A stretch of DNA of 64,000 bases from Planctomycetales bacterium (GTDB lineage Bacteria > 4484-113). Of this stretch, positions 43,102-51,658 are shown one piece after another. Position 1 is the stretch's first letter; each line of letters starts with the position of its first letter. Below the pieces are notes generated by a model. That model ran no database searches, was not told the DNA's origin, and saw nothing but the letters and a program-made list of their open reading frames with translations. Location of the stretch: contig JAUWGS010000001.1 of NCBI GenBank assembly GCA_030606285.1, positions 112,696 to 176,695 of the forward strand. The letters run 5' to 3'. The translations under genes were made by a program, and so were the position numbers.

Positions 43102-44778
43102 GTGCTTACCGAGCTTCACGTCGCGAACTTCTCACTTCTGCGGGATCTGAGGGTGGAGTTTTCATCGCGACTGAATGTCCTCACAGGCCAGAGCGGGGCA
43201 GGAAAGACCCTCGTCCTCGATGCCATCTCGTTTGCCCTGGGCAAGCGTCCCAACCGGACCATCGTTGGGCAGTATGGCGACAAGTGCTCCGTGCGCGCAG
43301 AATTCCGGTTCGCGCCTGCAATCGCAAGTAGAAGGGATGTGCCTCGGAAGCTCACGCTGACGCGGACGTTCAACCGAAGCGGACGCACTAGCCTGACCCT
43401 GAACGGTAAACCCATCAAGGTCGCTGCGCTTCGCGAGGTCGTTGCTCCGCTCATAGACATTAGCAGCCAGTTCGCACAACAGGAGATATTCCGGCCGGCA
43501 TTCCACCGCGAGATGCTGGATGCCTTTGGTGATTCTGATTTCAAGCGTCGGACATCATCTTTCCGCACCCGATACTCTGAGTTGAAGTCCAGTCTCAAGG
43601 AACTCGCGCTGTGCCGCCAAGCTGTGCGCAAAGGTGAGGACGAGCGCAACTACCTGGAGTTCCAGGTTGCTGAACTTGCAGAGGCCAACGTAAGAGTGGG
43701 GGAGAAGGAGCAGGTTTCCACCGAGCTCTACGTGCAGGAACATGCAGAGGAAATCCTGCAGCGGGTCTCAACAGCCGAGCACTTGCTCTATGAGGACGAA
43801 GCTGACTCATCTTCCGCGTTCGATCTCATTGCCCGGGCAAACAATGAGCTGTCTGCCCTGGTCAGTGACGCCCACCTGGAAGCGAGGCTCGAAGGAGTAA
43901 TCGAGACCCTCGCCTCCTTGATGAAGGGAATCACAGAAGCCAATCGCTTACTCGGTGAGATTGCGGAGATTCAGGAGCACAGCGCGGACGAGACGGAGAA
44001 GCTGAGACGGCGGCTGGACGAACTACAGCTGCTGGAGTACAAGTACCGGGTGTCAGCGGATGAACTGCCACAGCTTCTGGAGGATTCGCGCGCGAAACTG
44101 GAAGCCTTGAGTGCCACACCTGAACAGGTGGAGGCACTTCAGGTGCGTGTTGACACGCTCGGCGAGGAGCTTCTCCGTGCTGCGGTCGGCCTTAACCGAA
44201 GCAGGCGCGAAATCGCGCGCAAGCTGGAGAAGGTCGTCCACCAGTACTTAGAGCGACTGGGATTTCCCACCGCCCAGTTCATTGTAGATATCAATGAGCC
44301 AGACGAGCCAGGGCTGGATGATCTGAGAGAAAACGGATTGGGTCACGTGGAGTTCATCGTCTGCCTGAATCCTGGACAACCAGCCCGGCCGTTGGCGGAG
44401 GTGGCGTCCGGGGGCGAAGCCGCGCGACTGCTTCTGGCTGTGAAGGCGGCGCTTCAAAGGCAACTGTCGTATACTACTATTGTGTTTGACGAGATTGAGG
44501 CGGGTGTTGGAGGGGATGCAGCGTTCAATGTCGCCAATGTCCTCAGAGACCTCTCCTTGGAACACCAGGTGATTGCTGTCACACATCTGGCGGCGGTCGC
44601 GGCAGCTGGGGATCGGCATCTGGATGTAGTCAAGACCGCCGAGACGAGGAAGACCAGCATTGTCGTCAACGAGCTGTCAGGCGCCGGTAGGGTCCGCGCA
44701 ATTGCCAGAATGCTTGGAGACGCGGAACACAAGGAAGGCCGTGCTCTGGCTGAGGAGTTTCTGCGCCGCTTCGCGTAA
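43102..44778 (+). CDS. recN: DNA repair protein RecN
   Basis: 558 residues. SMC-like ATPase for double-strand-break repair. Walker A GQSGAGKTLVLDAISFALG at the N-terminus, a central coiled coil (about 155-360), and C-terminal signature VASGGEAARLLLAVKAAL with Walker B TIVFDEIEAGVGGDAA and VIAVTHLAAVAA. GTG 43102 is the likeliest start (VLTELHVANFSLL); a TTG at 43069 inside nadK is less likely. Confidence 0.93.
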   Translation: MLTELHVANFSLLRDLRVEFSSRLNVLTGQSGAGKTLVLDAISFALGKRPNRTIVGQYGDKCSVRAEFRFAPAIASRRDVPRKLTLTRTFNRSGRTSLTLNGKPIKVAALREVVAPLIDISSQFAQQEIFRPAFHREMLDAFGDSDFKRRTSSFRTRYSELKSSLKELALCRQAVRKGEDERNYLEFQVAELAEANVRVGEKEQVSTELYVQEHAEEILQRVSTAEHLLYEDEADSSSAFDLIARANNELSALVSDAHLEARLEGVIETLASLMKGITEANRLLGEIAEIQEHSADETEKLRRRLDELQLLEYKYRVSADELPQLLEDSRAKLEALSATPEQVEALQVRVDTLGEELLRAAVGLNRSRREIARKLEKVVHQYLERLGFPTAQFIVDINEPDEPGLDDLRENGLGHVEFIVCLNPGQPARPLAEVASGGEAARLLLAVKAALQRQLSYTTIVFDEIEAGVGGDAAFNVANVLRDLSLEHQVIAVTHLAAVAAAGDRHLDVVKTAETRKTSIVVNELSGAGRVRAIARMLGDAEHKEGRALAEEFLRRFA

Positions 44779-44786
44779 GGTGAAAT

Positions 44787-46361
44787 ATGGCTGCCATTGA
44801 AATAGCCACATTTGGACGTGATGAACGCCTGGAGGTGGCCCTTCATCTCAAGGCTCACGAAGGGGAGATAACCGAACAGATCTGCCTGCGCTGTGGCGAG
44901 CTGCTGGAGTTTCTGGAGCAGGAGGAGTCGAGCAGAGTGCTCCGCCAGTTGCTCTCGTCCGCGATCAAGTCACTGGGAGAAGGGGACCTTGGCTACTTCC
45001 TGCTAACACTCATACGGCTCGCTACAAGGAACCTGCATTTGCAGCTGCGGATAAACGAAGTATCGCTCCTCGGGGAGCACGCCTTCATTACGCTAGTGGA
45101 TTACGTGACGGAGAATCCGAGCCCGGTGAGGTCTCGTGACATAGTAGAGGAGACTTACCTGAAATTCACGAGTGACGAAGTGCGGGTCAAGCTTTTTCAG
45201 GACTACATGCACCTTCAAGAGAACGTTCTGTTCAGACAGGTTGAGGAACTCTCACTGCTGGGGCAGGTGTCCCAAATGAGCGAATCGGATCTTGTGCGGG
45301 ATGCACAAATCCCGGAAAGGCTCATGGCGAAGCTCATGACGATTCTGCAGGCCGATGACGGTGTAGCCTTCTTCCACTCGCAGTTCTTCCGCGTGATCTA
45401 CAGCAAGCTCAGCGGGCAGGAGCGCACAAGGCAGGATCCTGCGCACATCCTTGAGATACTTGATACTAAGATGCTCCCCAGCCTGGACCCACAGGTGCTG
45501 AAGGCATTTGAGAACGTCACAAAGCAGGGCTTCTACTGGGGTGTCCAGCACAAGGAGCGCGAGATAAACGAGATGCTGGAGGAGTACTATCCTCGCTTCC
45601 ACGCAAACCCACCGACTCCCAAGGTCCAGCGTATCCTGGACTTCGACCTTGACAATCCACTGACACAGATCTGTGCAGCACACTCGTATATGACTTACGA
45701 TCTTCACATCGACGATGCGAATTACGGTCTCATATTCGTTAACCGCGCCAATCCGCCAGACTTCACGGAGCAAGACTACAGGTTATTGACCACTTTCGGA
45801 GGCGCCCTTCGCCAGATAGTCGGGAACGTCATTCTTACGAACCGGTTGAAGGAGATGGCCACAACAGACCCGCTCACGGGGGTGAACAACCGGCGCCAGT
45901 TCGAGACGTTCATGGAGACAGAACTCACAAGGGCCTCGCGCTACAGCCATTCGGTTGGGCTGGCGATGGTCGACATTGATCATTTCAAACAGATAAACGA
46001 CTCGTACGGCCATCAAGTCGGCGACTATGTGCTTGTGGAGCTCTGCAAGGTGTTTACTGAAGGCTTGCGTGCGACTGAAATTATCTCGCGGTACGGGGGG
46101 GAGGAGTTCACGGTTATCATACCCCAAGCTGATTACGACGTGACCCTGGTTGTGGGCGAGAAAATACGCTCGCTCGTCGAGGAGCACGAGTTCGTGTACA
46201 ACGGCTTGGAGTTACCGGTGACTGTCAGCGTGGGTATCGCTCTCTTCCCGCAGATGGCCGTTAACCGGAATAGCCTGGTGGAGATGGCTGACAAGGCACT
46301 CTACAAGGCTAAGCGTAGCGGGCGCAATAGGGTCTGTGTGGCAGCGGCGGAGGAGAACTAA
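44787..46361 (+). CDS. GGDEF-domain diguanylate cyclase with long N-terminal sensory region
   Basis: 524 residues, no membrane helix. The first 340 residues are largely helical with a GAF-like segment near 240-340 (ICAAHSYMTYDLHIDDANYGLIFVNR). The GGDEF domain begins ATTDPLTGVNNRRQF and carries DIDHFKQINDSYGH and an intact RYGGEEF. The inhibitory site reads RATE rather than RxxD, so product inhibition is probably weak. It starts 8 bases after recN and 6 bases before a double HD-GYP gene, suggesting synthesis and breakdown of cyclic di-GMP are encoded together. Confidence 0.92.
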   Translation: MAAIEIATFGRDERLEVALHLKAHEGEITEQICLRCGELLEFLEQEESSRVLRQLLSSAIKSLGEGDLGYFLLTLIRLATRNLHLQLRINEVSLLGEHAFITLVDYVTENPSPVRSRDIVEETYLKFTSDEVRVKLFQDYMHLQENVLFRQVEELSLLGQVSQMSESDLVRDAQIPERLMAKLMTILQADDGVAFFHSQFFRVIYSKLSGQERTRQDPAHILEILDTKMLPSLDPQVLKAFENVTKQGFYWGVQHKEREINEMLEEYYPRFHANPPTPKVQRILDFDLDNPLTQICAAHSYMTYDLHIDDANYGLIFVNRANPPDFTEQDYRLLTTFGGALRQIVGNVILTNRLKEMATTDPLTGVNNRRQFETFMETELTRASRYSHSVGLAMVDIDHFKQINDSYGHQVGDYVLVELCKVFTEGLRATEIISRYGGEEFTVIIPQADYDVTLVVGEKIRSLVEEHEFVYNGLELPVTVSVGIALFPQMAVNRNSLVEMADKALYKAKRSGRNRVCVAAAEEN

Positions 46362-46367
46362 GGCCGT

Positions 46368-47636
46368 ATGTTTGATGCATTCTTCAGCGAGTACTACGGT
46401 AGACGCAATCCCAACGCGCGGCTGTTTCATGAACTACTTGAGTCAACGTCGCGAGTCGTGAATCTCGTCGAGTACAAGGATACGCACCACAGTGACCGGG
46501 TGGCGCTGAACTGCCTGCGGCTTGCGCGTAGAGTCGGCATAAGCGATCAGACAACTCTGGCTCAGGTCTATTTCGCGGGATTGCTGCACGATATCGGCGA
46601 GATCGGTGTACCCGACAGTCTGATCTACAAGAAGGGAAAACTGAGTGAGGAAGAGTTCCAGGCTCTTACTACACACACAGCCATCGGGCAGCAGATAGCC
46701 AGTCAAGTTCCAGTGCTCGCAACCGCAGCGCGTCTCATCCTGTGGCACCATGAACGTTGGGACGGTACAGGTTATCCGGAAGGGCTGACCATGGATGAGA
46801 CGCCGATGCTTGCCCAGATCGTCTCACTGTGTGATGCATTCGATAACATCCGTCGAGGTGGTCTCTTCAGCAAGCCGGAAGACTGGGATAAAGAGCTGAT
46901 ACGTTTCGCAGGCATCCAGTTCAACCCCTCGCTTGTTCATCCGCTGATAGAGCTGACGGAAGAGGGGCTTGCAGACGACATAGAGTGCTCACCAGAAGAT
47001 GAAGAGGTCCTCAACGCGATGGAACTGCAGGAAGATGTCATCGCGCAGCTCCGCGAGGACTACATCAGCATCATCGTCAACTTCCTTCTCACCTTGCTCG
47101 AAGCGAAGCACAAGGAATCAGCGCTGCATAGTAAGAGGGTGGCGCGCTTGTGCCGTCGAATGGGCGTACAAATGAAGCTGTCTGAGCAGGAGTTGCAGAC
47201 TCTGGTCATCGCAGGGAACCTGCACGATATTGGCAAAGTCGGCATCCCAAACTCGATCCTCGATAAGCCCGGCCTGCTGGACGACGTGGAGTACAGTGTG
47301 ATACAGAAACATCCTGAGTACGCGGCTACGATCCTCGAACCGCTGAGCGGATTCAGCGAAGTCACAGCGGCCGTACTGCACCACCATGAGAGATGGAACG
47401 GCTGTGGCTACCCGGATGGCCTAGAGGGGGAGGATATCCCGCTGCTTGCACGTGTTCTTCATCTGTGCGACCTTGCGGATGCTCTGACGCATCTGCGGTC
47501 AGTGCCTAAGCACTTCGCCACGGAGCAAGTTCGCTACGTGATTGAGGACGGCTTCGGTAGTTACTTCGATCCAGATCTTTCGCGGTTCTTTGAAGGAGAT
47601 GCCGTAGAGCCAGAAGATCTGGAGGAGGATGCCTGA
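46368..47636 (+). CDS. Double HD-GYP cyclic-dinucleotide phosphodiesterase
   Basis: 422 residues with two complete HD-GYP domains. Domain 1 (about 20-185): HSDRVAL, GLLHDIGEIGVP, HHERWDGTGYPEGL. Domain 2 (about 235-400): HSKRVAR, NLHDIGKVGIP, HHERWNGCGYPDGL. Both keep the metal-binding HD and the GYP signature. HD-GYP proteins hydrolyse cyclic di-GMP. Two catalytic domains in tandem on one chain is uncommon. The stop overlaps the next start (TGATG), so the unknown protein downstream is co-translated. Confidence 0.93.
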   Translation: MFDAFFSEYYGRRNPNARLFHELLESTSRVVNLVEYKDTHHSDRVALNCLRLARRVGISDQTTLAQVYFAGLLHDIGEIGVPDSLIYKKGKLSEEEFQALTTHTAIGQQIASQVPVLATAARLILWHHERWDGTGYPEGLTMDETPMLAQIVSLCDAFDNIRRGGLFSKPEDWDKELIRFAGIQFNPSLVHPLIELTEEGLADDIECSPEDEEVLNAMELQEDVIAQLREDYISIIVNFLLTLLEAKHKESALHSKRVARLCRRMGVQMKLSEQELQTLVIAGNLHDIGKVGIPNSILDKPGLLDDVEYSVIQKHPEYAATILEPLSGFSEVTAAVLHHHERWNGCGYPDGLEGEDIPLLARVLHLCDLADALTHLRSVPKHFATEQVRYVIEDGFGSYFDPDLSRFFEGDAVEPEDLEEDA

Positions 47637-48562
47637 TGCAAGAAGTGGTCGAGTTCGCGACGTTCCCGCACTTTTTCAGCGACACCCTGCGCTTCTACCG
47701 TCACACCAACGTCGTCTATCTCAATACGGTCGTGGGCAATACTGAACAGTTCATCAAGCGCAACTTCCGGGTTAGAATCATCACCAATACTGTGTTGCCA
47801 GGGGCTTACGAGTATGATCTGGCACTAATCGAGAATGATCGATTTCTTCTCTCGAACGTGGATCTGAGACGGATTCAGCAACTGGCTGACACTTTTGATA
47901 ACGACGCGTCGCAGAGCGAAAGGGTGGAGCGGAATAGCGTGGAGCTACCAGATGGGTTTTGGGAGTATGCAAGGGAGATTAAGCAGCTTCCCATCTTTGA
48001 CCGCACACCTTACCACCGTGCCACGTTACATTACTTCCTCTGGCAATTGGCCAAGTACTACCTTATGAATGACAGATCGAGTTCCCCAGGGCTTAACTTG
48101 GGTGAGGCCGTACGGTTCTATCTGCGCGAAGTAAGGCGTCCATTCAGGTCGAATCGTGAGGTTAACGAGGCTTACCAGCGAGCCGACCGGGAGACCCTTG
48201 AGAATATCGCCGCGCGTGTTCTTATCGTTGACGTTCCGCCGGTGGACGGGTACAAAGCGCTTCCGTCGTTTATTCAGGCACGTGAAGTGTTGGTCAGGGA
48301 GCAGTTTAGTCTACCGGACATCCTGCCTCCGGAGTATTTCTTCGGCTCCCATTTCGATAGCGAGGATGTCTATATCGAATGGATGAGTGAATTCCTTGGG
48401 CACTGTCAGCACATTCAAATCTGGCTGCTGATAGTGCGCGATACCGCGATGCTGCCGGGCCTGGGCAAGATGCTCGAGGCAATGAGCCGCCGAACCCGCA
48501 GCTTCAGCCATCCTATCGCGGAGGGTCATAGCTTCAACTACCTGGTGAGTCAGCCTGAGTAG
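47636..48562 (+). CDS. Hypothetical protein coupled to the HD-GYP gene
   Basis: 308 residues, soluble, no signal peptide. Contains VVYLNTVVGNTEQFIKRNFRVRI and a helical C-terminal half with SEDVYIEWMSEFLGHCQHIQIW. I do not recognise a family. Translational coupling and the gene order (recN, GGDEF, HD-GYP, this gene) make it a candidate partner or effector of cyclic-di-GMP signalling. Confidence 0.65.
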   Translation: MQEVVEFATFPHFFSDTLRFYRHTNVVYLNTVVGNTEQFIKRNFRVRIITNTVLPGAYEYDLALIENDRFLLSNVDLRRIQQLADTFDNDASQSERVERNSVELPDGFWEYAREIKQLPIFDRTPYHRATLHYFLWQLAKYYLMNDRSSSPGLNLGEAVRFYLREVRRPFRSNREVNEAYQRADRETLENIAARVLIVDVPPVDGYKALPSFIQAREVLVREQFSLPDILPPEYFFGSHFDSEDVYIEWMSEFLGHCQHIQIWLLIVRDTAMLPGLGKMLEAMSRRTRSFSHPIAEGHSFNYLVSQPE

Positions 48563-48563
48563 C

Positions 48564-49409
48564 TCAAGCTCCCAAACCCAGGTCTATCTGGTCTTTCCTG
48601 CAAGGCGCGGGATGACTGGACATATGCGCATTTCCTTCATCGCACTGAGGTCTGTAGGGGCACCAGTGGCATAGAACTGATACTCGTGGTTGATACGTAT
48701 CCAGCGCGTTAATCCGGGCGGCGATGTCGGCAATCTCGGTGCTGAGTACCGCCCGTTGTTCCTGGCCAAAGGTGTAAGACGCGACAATATCACCTGATTC
48801 TGCGAGGTAGTACAGCGTGAAGGTTGTGGCTGGCTGGCGGTACTTATCCTTAGATGCGAAGTAATATATCTTAGCCTGGCGCGCATCCTCATCGCGGCGA
48901 GCGCCGGTCTTCCAGTCGTGTACGAAAAGGTTACCGCCAGACTGAGTTATAAGGTCAAGTCGTCCATCCATCTGAATCGCGTCCAGATGAAACTGGCCAA
49001 GGTCTGCTTCCACGCCAACAATCTTATGGTCTTCGAGCAAGGGCAAGGCCTTAGCGGTGAACGTTGCCAGTGCGCTGTTCATCTGTTCCTCGTAGGGCTT
49101 CAGCTCTTCATCAGGCCGGATGATGCGTACAAGCCCCTCGTCTATCTGTAGCCGCAGATTTGAGGTTGCGTCGGTGAGAAGCGGACGATACCACTCCGTA
49201 TTGCCGAGCTTGGGAACTGTGCCGCGTTGCTTATCCCTGATTTGCCTGAACAACTTGGCGATGATGCTGTGGACAATGCTGCCGACCTCCCATTCGACAG
49301 GTGTAAACGATCTATCGGCCCGGTGCACATACTGGAACTCATAATACTTGGCACACTGTTCGAAAGTGGAGATTTTCGTAGCGGAAAGCCTGGTAACCTT
49401 CTGGGGCAT
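48564..49409 (-). CDS. RecB-like PD-(D/E)XK nuclease with Fe-S-type cysteines
   Basis: 281 residues from ATG 49409. N-terminal STFEQCAKYYEFQYVHR and GSIVHSIIAKLF, nuclease core GRLDLITQ followed by VHDWKTGARR (D...D-x-K), and C-terminal CHWCPYRPQC. One Cys near the N-terminus plus three at the C-terminus resembles the iron-sulfur-stapled nuclease domain of AddB and Cas4. No helicase or cas genes are adjacent. The longer frame overlaps korC and is rejected. A TATTCT box 7 bases upstream suggests its own leaderless transcript. Confidence 0.85.
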   Translation of the reverse strand: MPQKVTRLSATKISTFEQCAKYYEFQYVHRADRSFTPVEWEVGSIVHSIIAKLFRQIRDKQRGTVPKLGNTEWYRPLLTDATSNLRLQIDEGLVRIIRPDEELKPYEEQMNSALATFTAKALPLLEDHKIVGVEADLGQFHLDAIQMDGRLDLITQSGGNLFVHDWKTGARRDEDARQAKIYYFASKDKYRQPATTFTLYYLAESGDIVASYTFGQEQRAVLSTEIADIAARINALDTYQPRVSVLCHWCPYRPQCDEGNAHMSSHPAPCRKDQIDLGLGA

Positions 49410-49416
49410 GTCAATT

Positions 49417-49422
49417 AGAATA
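49417..49422 (-). promoter_or_regulatory. -10-like box of the nuclease gene, leaderless
   Basis: TATTCT on the minus strand, 7 bases before ATG 49409. Confidence 0.35.
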
Positions 49423-49479
49423 GCACAGAAGCTGCGAGCTTCCGTCGGTGTCACTGATAGAAACGGCTTGTTGACCCGT

Positions 49480-50040
49480 TTACTTCGCTGCTTCCTCTTC
49501 AGCCAGCTTAAGTCCGTACTCATAGCCACGGTCGAACGCAGCTAGGTTGAGTTTCTCGGTGCCTTCAGGAACAGATTCCTCAACCGCTTTGCGAGCCGCC
49601 TCTCTGGGAAGCAAGCCTGCAGCGGCCGTAAAGAAACCGAGCATCACGATATTTAGCACGATTATGCGTCCTAGTTCCTCAGCAATACGGGTGGCGGGAA
49701 TGCCGTAAACTTTCATGTTGGCGCGCGGTTCATGAGGGGTAACGAGCTCTTCCTCGTAAAGCAGAATGCCGTCGGTGTCCACCTCTGGCTCGAACTTGTC
49801 GTAAGCCTCCTGAGACATGCAGACAAGGGCTTTCGGATGCTGCACATATGGATATAGAACAGGGTCATCGGACAGGATTACCTGGGCGCTGCACGCGCTG
49901 CCGCGGGCCTCAGGGCCGAAGCTCTGCGTAAGCGTGGCATGCTTCCCGTCGTGTAGCGCCGCAGCACGGCCGATGATGTAGGCGCAGAGGATTACGCCCT
50001 GGCCTCCGAAACCGCTGACTCGAAGTTCAGTAGTGCTCAT
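49480..50040 (-). CDS. korC: 2-oxoglutarate:ferredoxin oxidoreductase gamma subunit
   Basis: 186 residues. Opens with VSGFGGQGVILCAYIIGRAA and contains TQSFGPEARGSACSAQVI, the standard gamma-domain motifs of 2-oxoacid:acceptor oxidoreductases. It is separated from korDAB by seven Hdr-type genes, an unusual arrangement: the gamma subunit closes the operon. Confidence 0.93.
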   Translation of the reverse strand: MSTTELRVSGFGGQGVILCAYIIGRAAALHDGKHATLTQSFGPEARGSACSAQVILSDDPVLYPYVQHPKALVCMSQEAYDKFEPEVDTDGILLYEEELVTPHEPRANMKVYGIPATRIAEELGRIIVLNIVMLGFFTAAAGLLPREAARKAVEESVPEGTEKLNLAAFDRGYEYGLKLAEEEAAK

Positions 50041-50074
50041 TTCGTTACTCTCCAGGATTGACAGATATCACCGA

Positions 50075-50965
50075 TCAACCTTCCACATGTACTGATGACG
50101 TGGCAAAACGTTGCAGGCTTTCAGGTTTATACCGCTGTCGTTCGAAACCGAGTTTCTCATATGGTATGCCCTGGGCGAATGCGAGCAGCTGGAAGTAGTA
50201 GACGGGCGGGATATGGTAATCTTCGTTGAAATGCTTGGTGACCTTCATCTGGCCGTGGTCGAACTGGCTGAAGCAGGTGGGACAGATAAGGCACAGGATT
50301 TCCGCCTCCACGTCTTTCACCGTGCTCAGCAGAGCATGCATCATATTCAGGGGAATGGCCTCATGCTGGCAGGCCTTTCCGCAGCACAGGTACCAGTTAC
50401 GATGTCGTACCGGAGTGGCGCCAAGAGCTTCCACCATCTTTTCCAGCACTTCGGGATTATTGGGGTCGTCTACGTTCATGATCTTGCTCGGTTTCAGCAG
50501 GTGGCAGCCGTAGTGGATAGCCATCTTCATCCCGTCCAGAGGGCGTACGACAGATTCACGCACCGCATCGTAGCCTGCTTCATCGCGAACGAGGGTTGCA
50601 ACGTGCCGGACTCTGCTCGTGCCTTTGTATTTCCGGCCAATTCTCTTGAGACGCTTGTTGATTTTATCCCTGAGTTCATCGTCCTTCAAGAGGTGGTAAG
50701 CCTCCGAAAGCGTTGCGGTGCAACCGGAGCAGTTCGTGAATACATCGAGACCCAGATCTTCGGCCAGTGTAAGGTTGCGCGCGGCAACTGAAAGCCACGA
50801 GAGCTTGTCCTTCGACTTGAAGTATATAGGATCTGGGCAGCAGGACGCGCCTTCGAGATCCACTATCTCGATGCCCAGCTTCGGAAGAGTCTGGCGGATA
50901 GCGAACTCCATCGCCGGATAGCGCACTGGAATAAGGCAACCGGGGAAAAACGCGAAAGGCTTCAT
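50075..50965 (-). CDS. hdrB: Heterodisulfide reductase subunit B-like protein
   Basis: 296 residues with two CCG domains: FFPGCLIPVRYP, GASCCPDP, FTNCSGC; then HYGCHLLKPSK, LCCGKACQ and CPTCFSQF. In methanogens these domains bind two noncubane [4Fe-4S] clusters that reduce a disulfide; the bacterial substrate is unknown. Start overlaps the hdrC stop (ATGA), so the pair is coupled. Confidence 0.92.
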   Translation of the reverse strand: MKPFAFFPGCLIPVRYPAMEFAIRQTLPKLGIEIVDLEGASCCPDPIYFKSKDKLSWLSVAARNLTLAEDLGLDVFTNCSGCTATLSEAYHLLKDDELRDKINKRLKRIGRKYKGTSRVRHVATLVRDEAGYDAVRESVVRPLDGMKMAIHYGCHLLKPSKIMNVDDPNNPEVLEKMVEALGATPVRHRNWYLCCGKACQHEAIPLNMMHALLSTVKDVEAEILCLICPTCFSQFDHGQMKVTKHFNEDYHIPPVYYFQLLAFAQGIPYEKLGFERQRYKPESLQRFATSSVHVEG

Positions 50966-51483
50966 TCTGAATCATCCTCCTCATCGGGTGCCGGCTCAAG
51001 CAGTTTGCTGATCTCATCCATAGGTACGGGCTTCATCGGTGGCAGCCCGAACCGCTCACGCTGCCGGTCAACCGCAGGGCTTAAAGGAGTTGTGCGTCCG
51101 GTTTTTTCAAATGTGCCAATGATCTTTTCCACGGTAGGAGGATAGATATTCAGGTCGGCGAGCATATTCTTGAGCGAGATGATAACCTCGACCGGCTTAA
51201 CATCCTGGGGGCATCGCTCAGCGCAGTTGTAGCAGTTGGTGCACTGCCACAAGACCGAGTCCTCCACCAGCAGCTCCTCGCCAAGTCCGTATAACACTTT
51301 GAGCATTATCTCCCGAGGATTGAACTCATCACTGTACGTTGCGGCAGGGCAATCGCCCACACAGGCGCCGCACTGATAGCAGAAGCTGGCCAGGTTACCC
51401 TCGACTTTCTTGGCGAGCTGGCGCCTGAAGTCGAAGTCCACCCTTACAACGTCGTCACTGTTTGGCTTTCTTGCCTTTGCCAT
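50962..51483 (-). CDS. hdrC: Heterodisulfide reductase subunit C-like protein
   Basis: 173 residues with two [4Fe-4S] motifs, CYQCGACVGDCP and CTNCYNCAERCP, that relay electrons between HdrA and HdrB. The N-terminus overlaps the 3' end of the zinc-ribbon gene by 29 bases in another frame. Confidence 0.92.
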   Translation of the reverse strand: MAKARKPNSDDVVRVDFDFRRQLAKKVEGNLASFCYQCGACVGDCPAATYSDEFNPREIMLKVLYGLGEELLVEDSVLWQCTNCYNCAERCPQDVKPVEVIISLKNMLADLNIYPPTVEKIIGTFEKTGRTTPLSPAVDRQRERFGLPPMKPVPMDEISKLLEPAPDEEDDSE

Positions 51484-51634
51484 TGGTTTTGTCCTGGGAC
51501 GGGCGGGCTTTCAGATGGCGAATGCTGTTGGAGCGGCATTTAGGACAGGAGCGCTCCTTGTCCTCGCCTTCTTCGACGAGTTCCTGGTACTCATACCCGC
51601 ACAACATACACTTGAAATTCTCCATTGTTGCCAT
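51455..51634 (-). CDS. Small zinc-ribbon protein inside the hdr operon
   Basis: 59 residues, below common size cut-offs. Starts at ATG 51634 after a CGGAGGG site. Two CxxC pairs (CMLC near residue 9, CPKC near 30) form a rubredoxin/FmdB-like zinc ribbon; the C-terminus is lysine-rich (KTNGKGKKAKQ). It lies between the HdrA-MvhD and hdrC genes and overlaps hdrC by 29 bases. It could be a small redox or assembly factor of the complex. Confidence 0.75.
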   Translation of the reverse strand: MATMENFKCMLCGYEYQELVEEGEDKERSCPKCRSNSIRHLKARPSQDKTNGKGKKAKQ

Positions 51635-51658
51635 ATAATCCCTCCGGGTGGTCAGCGG

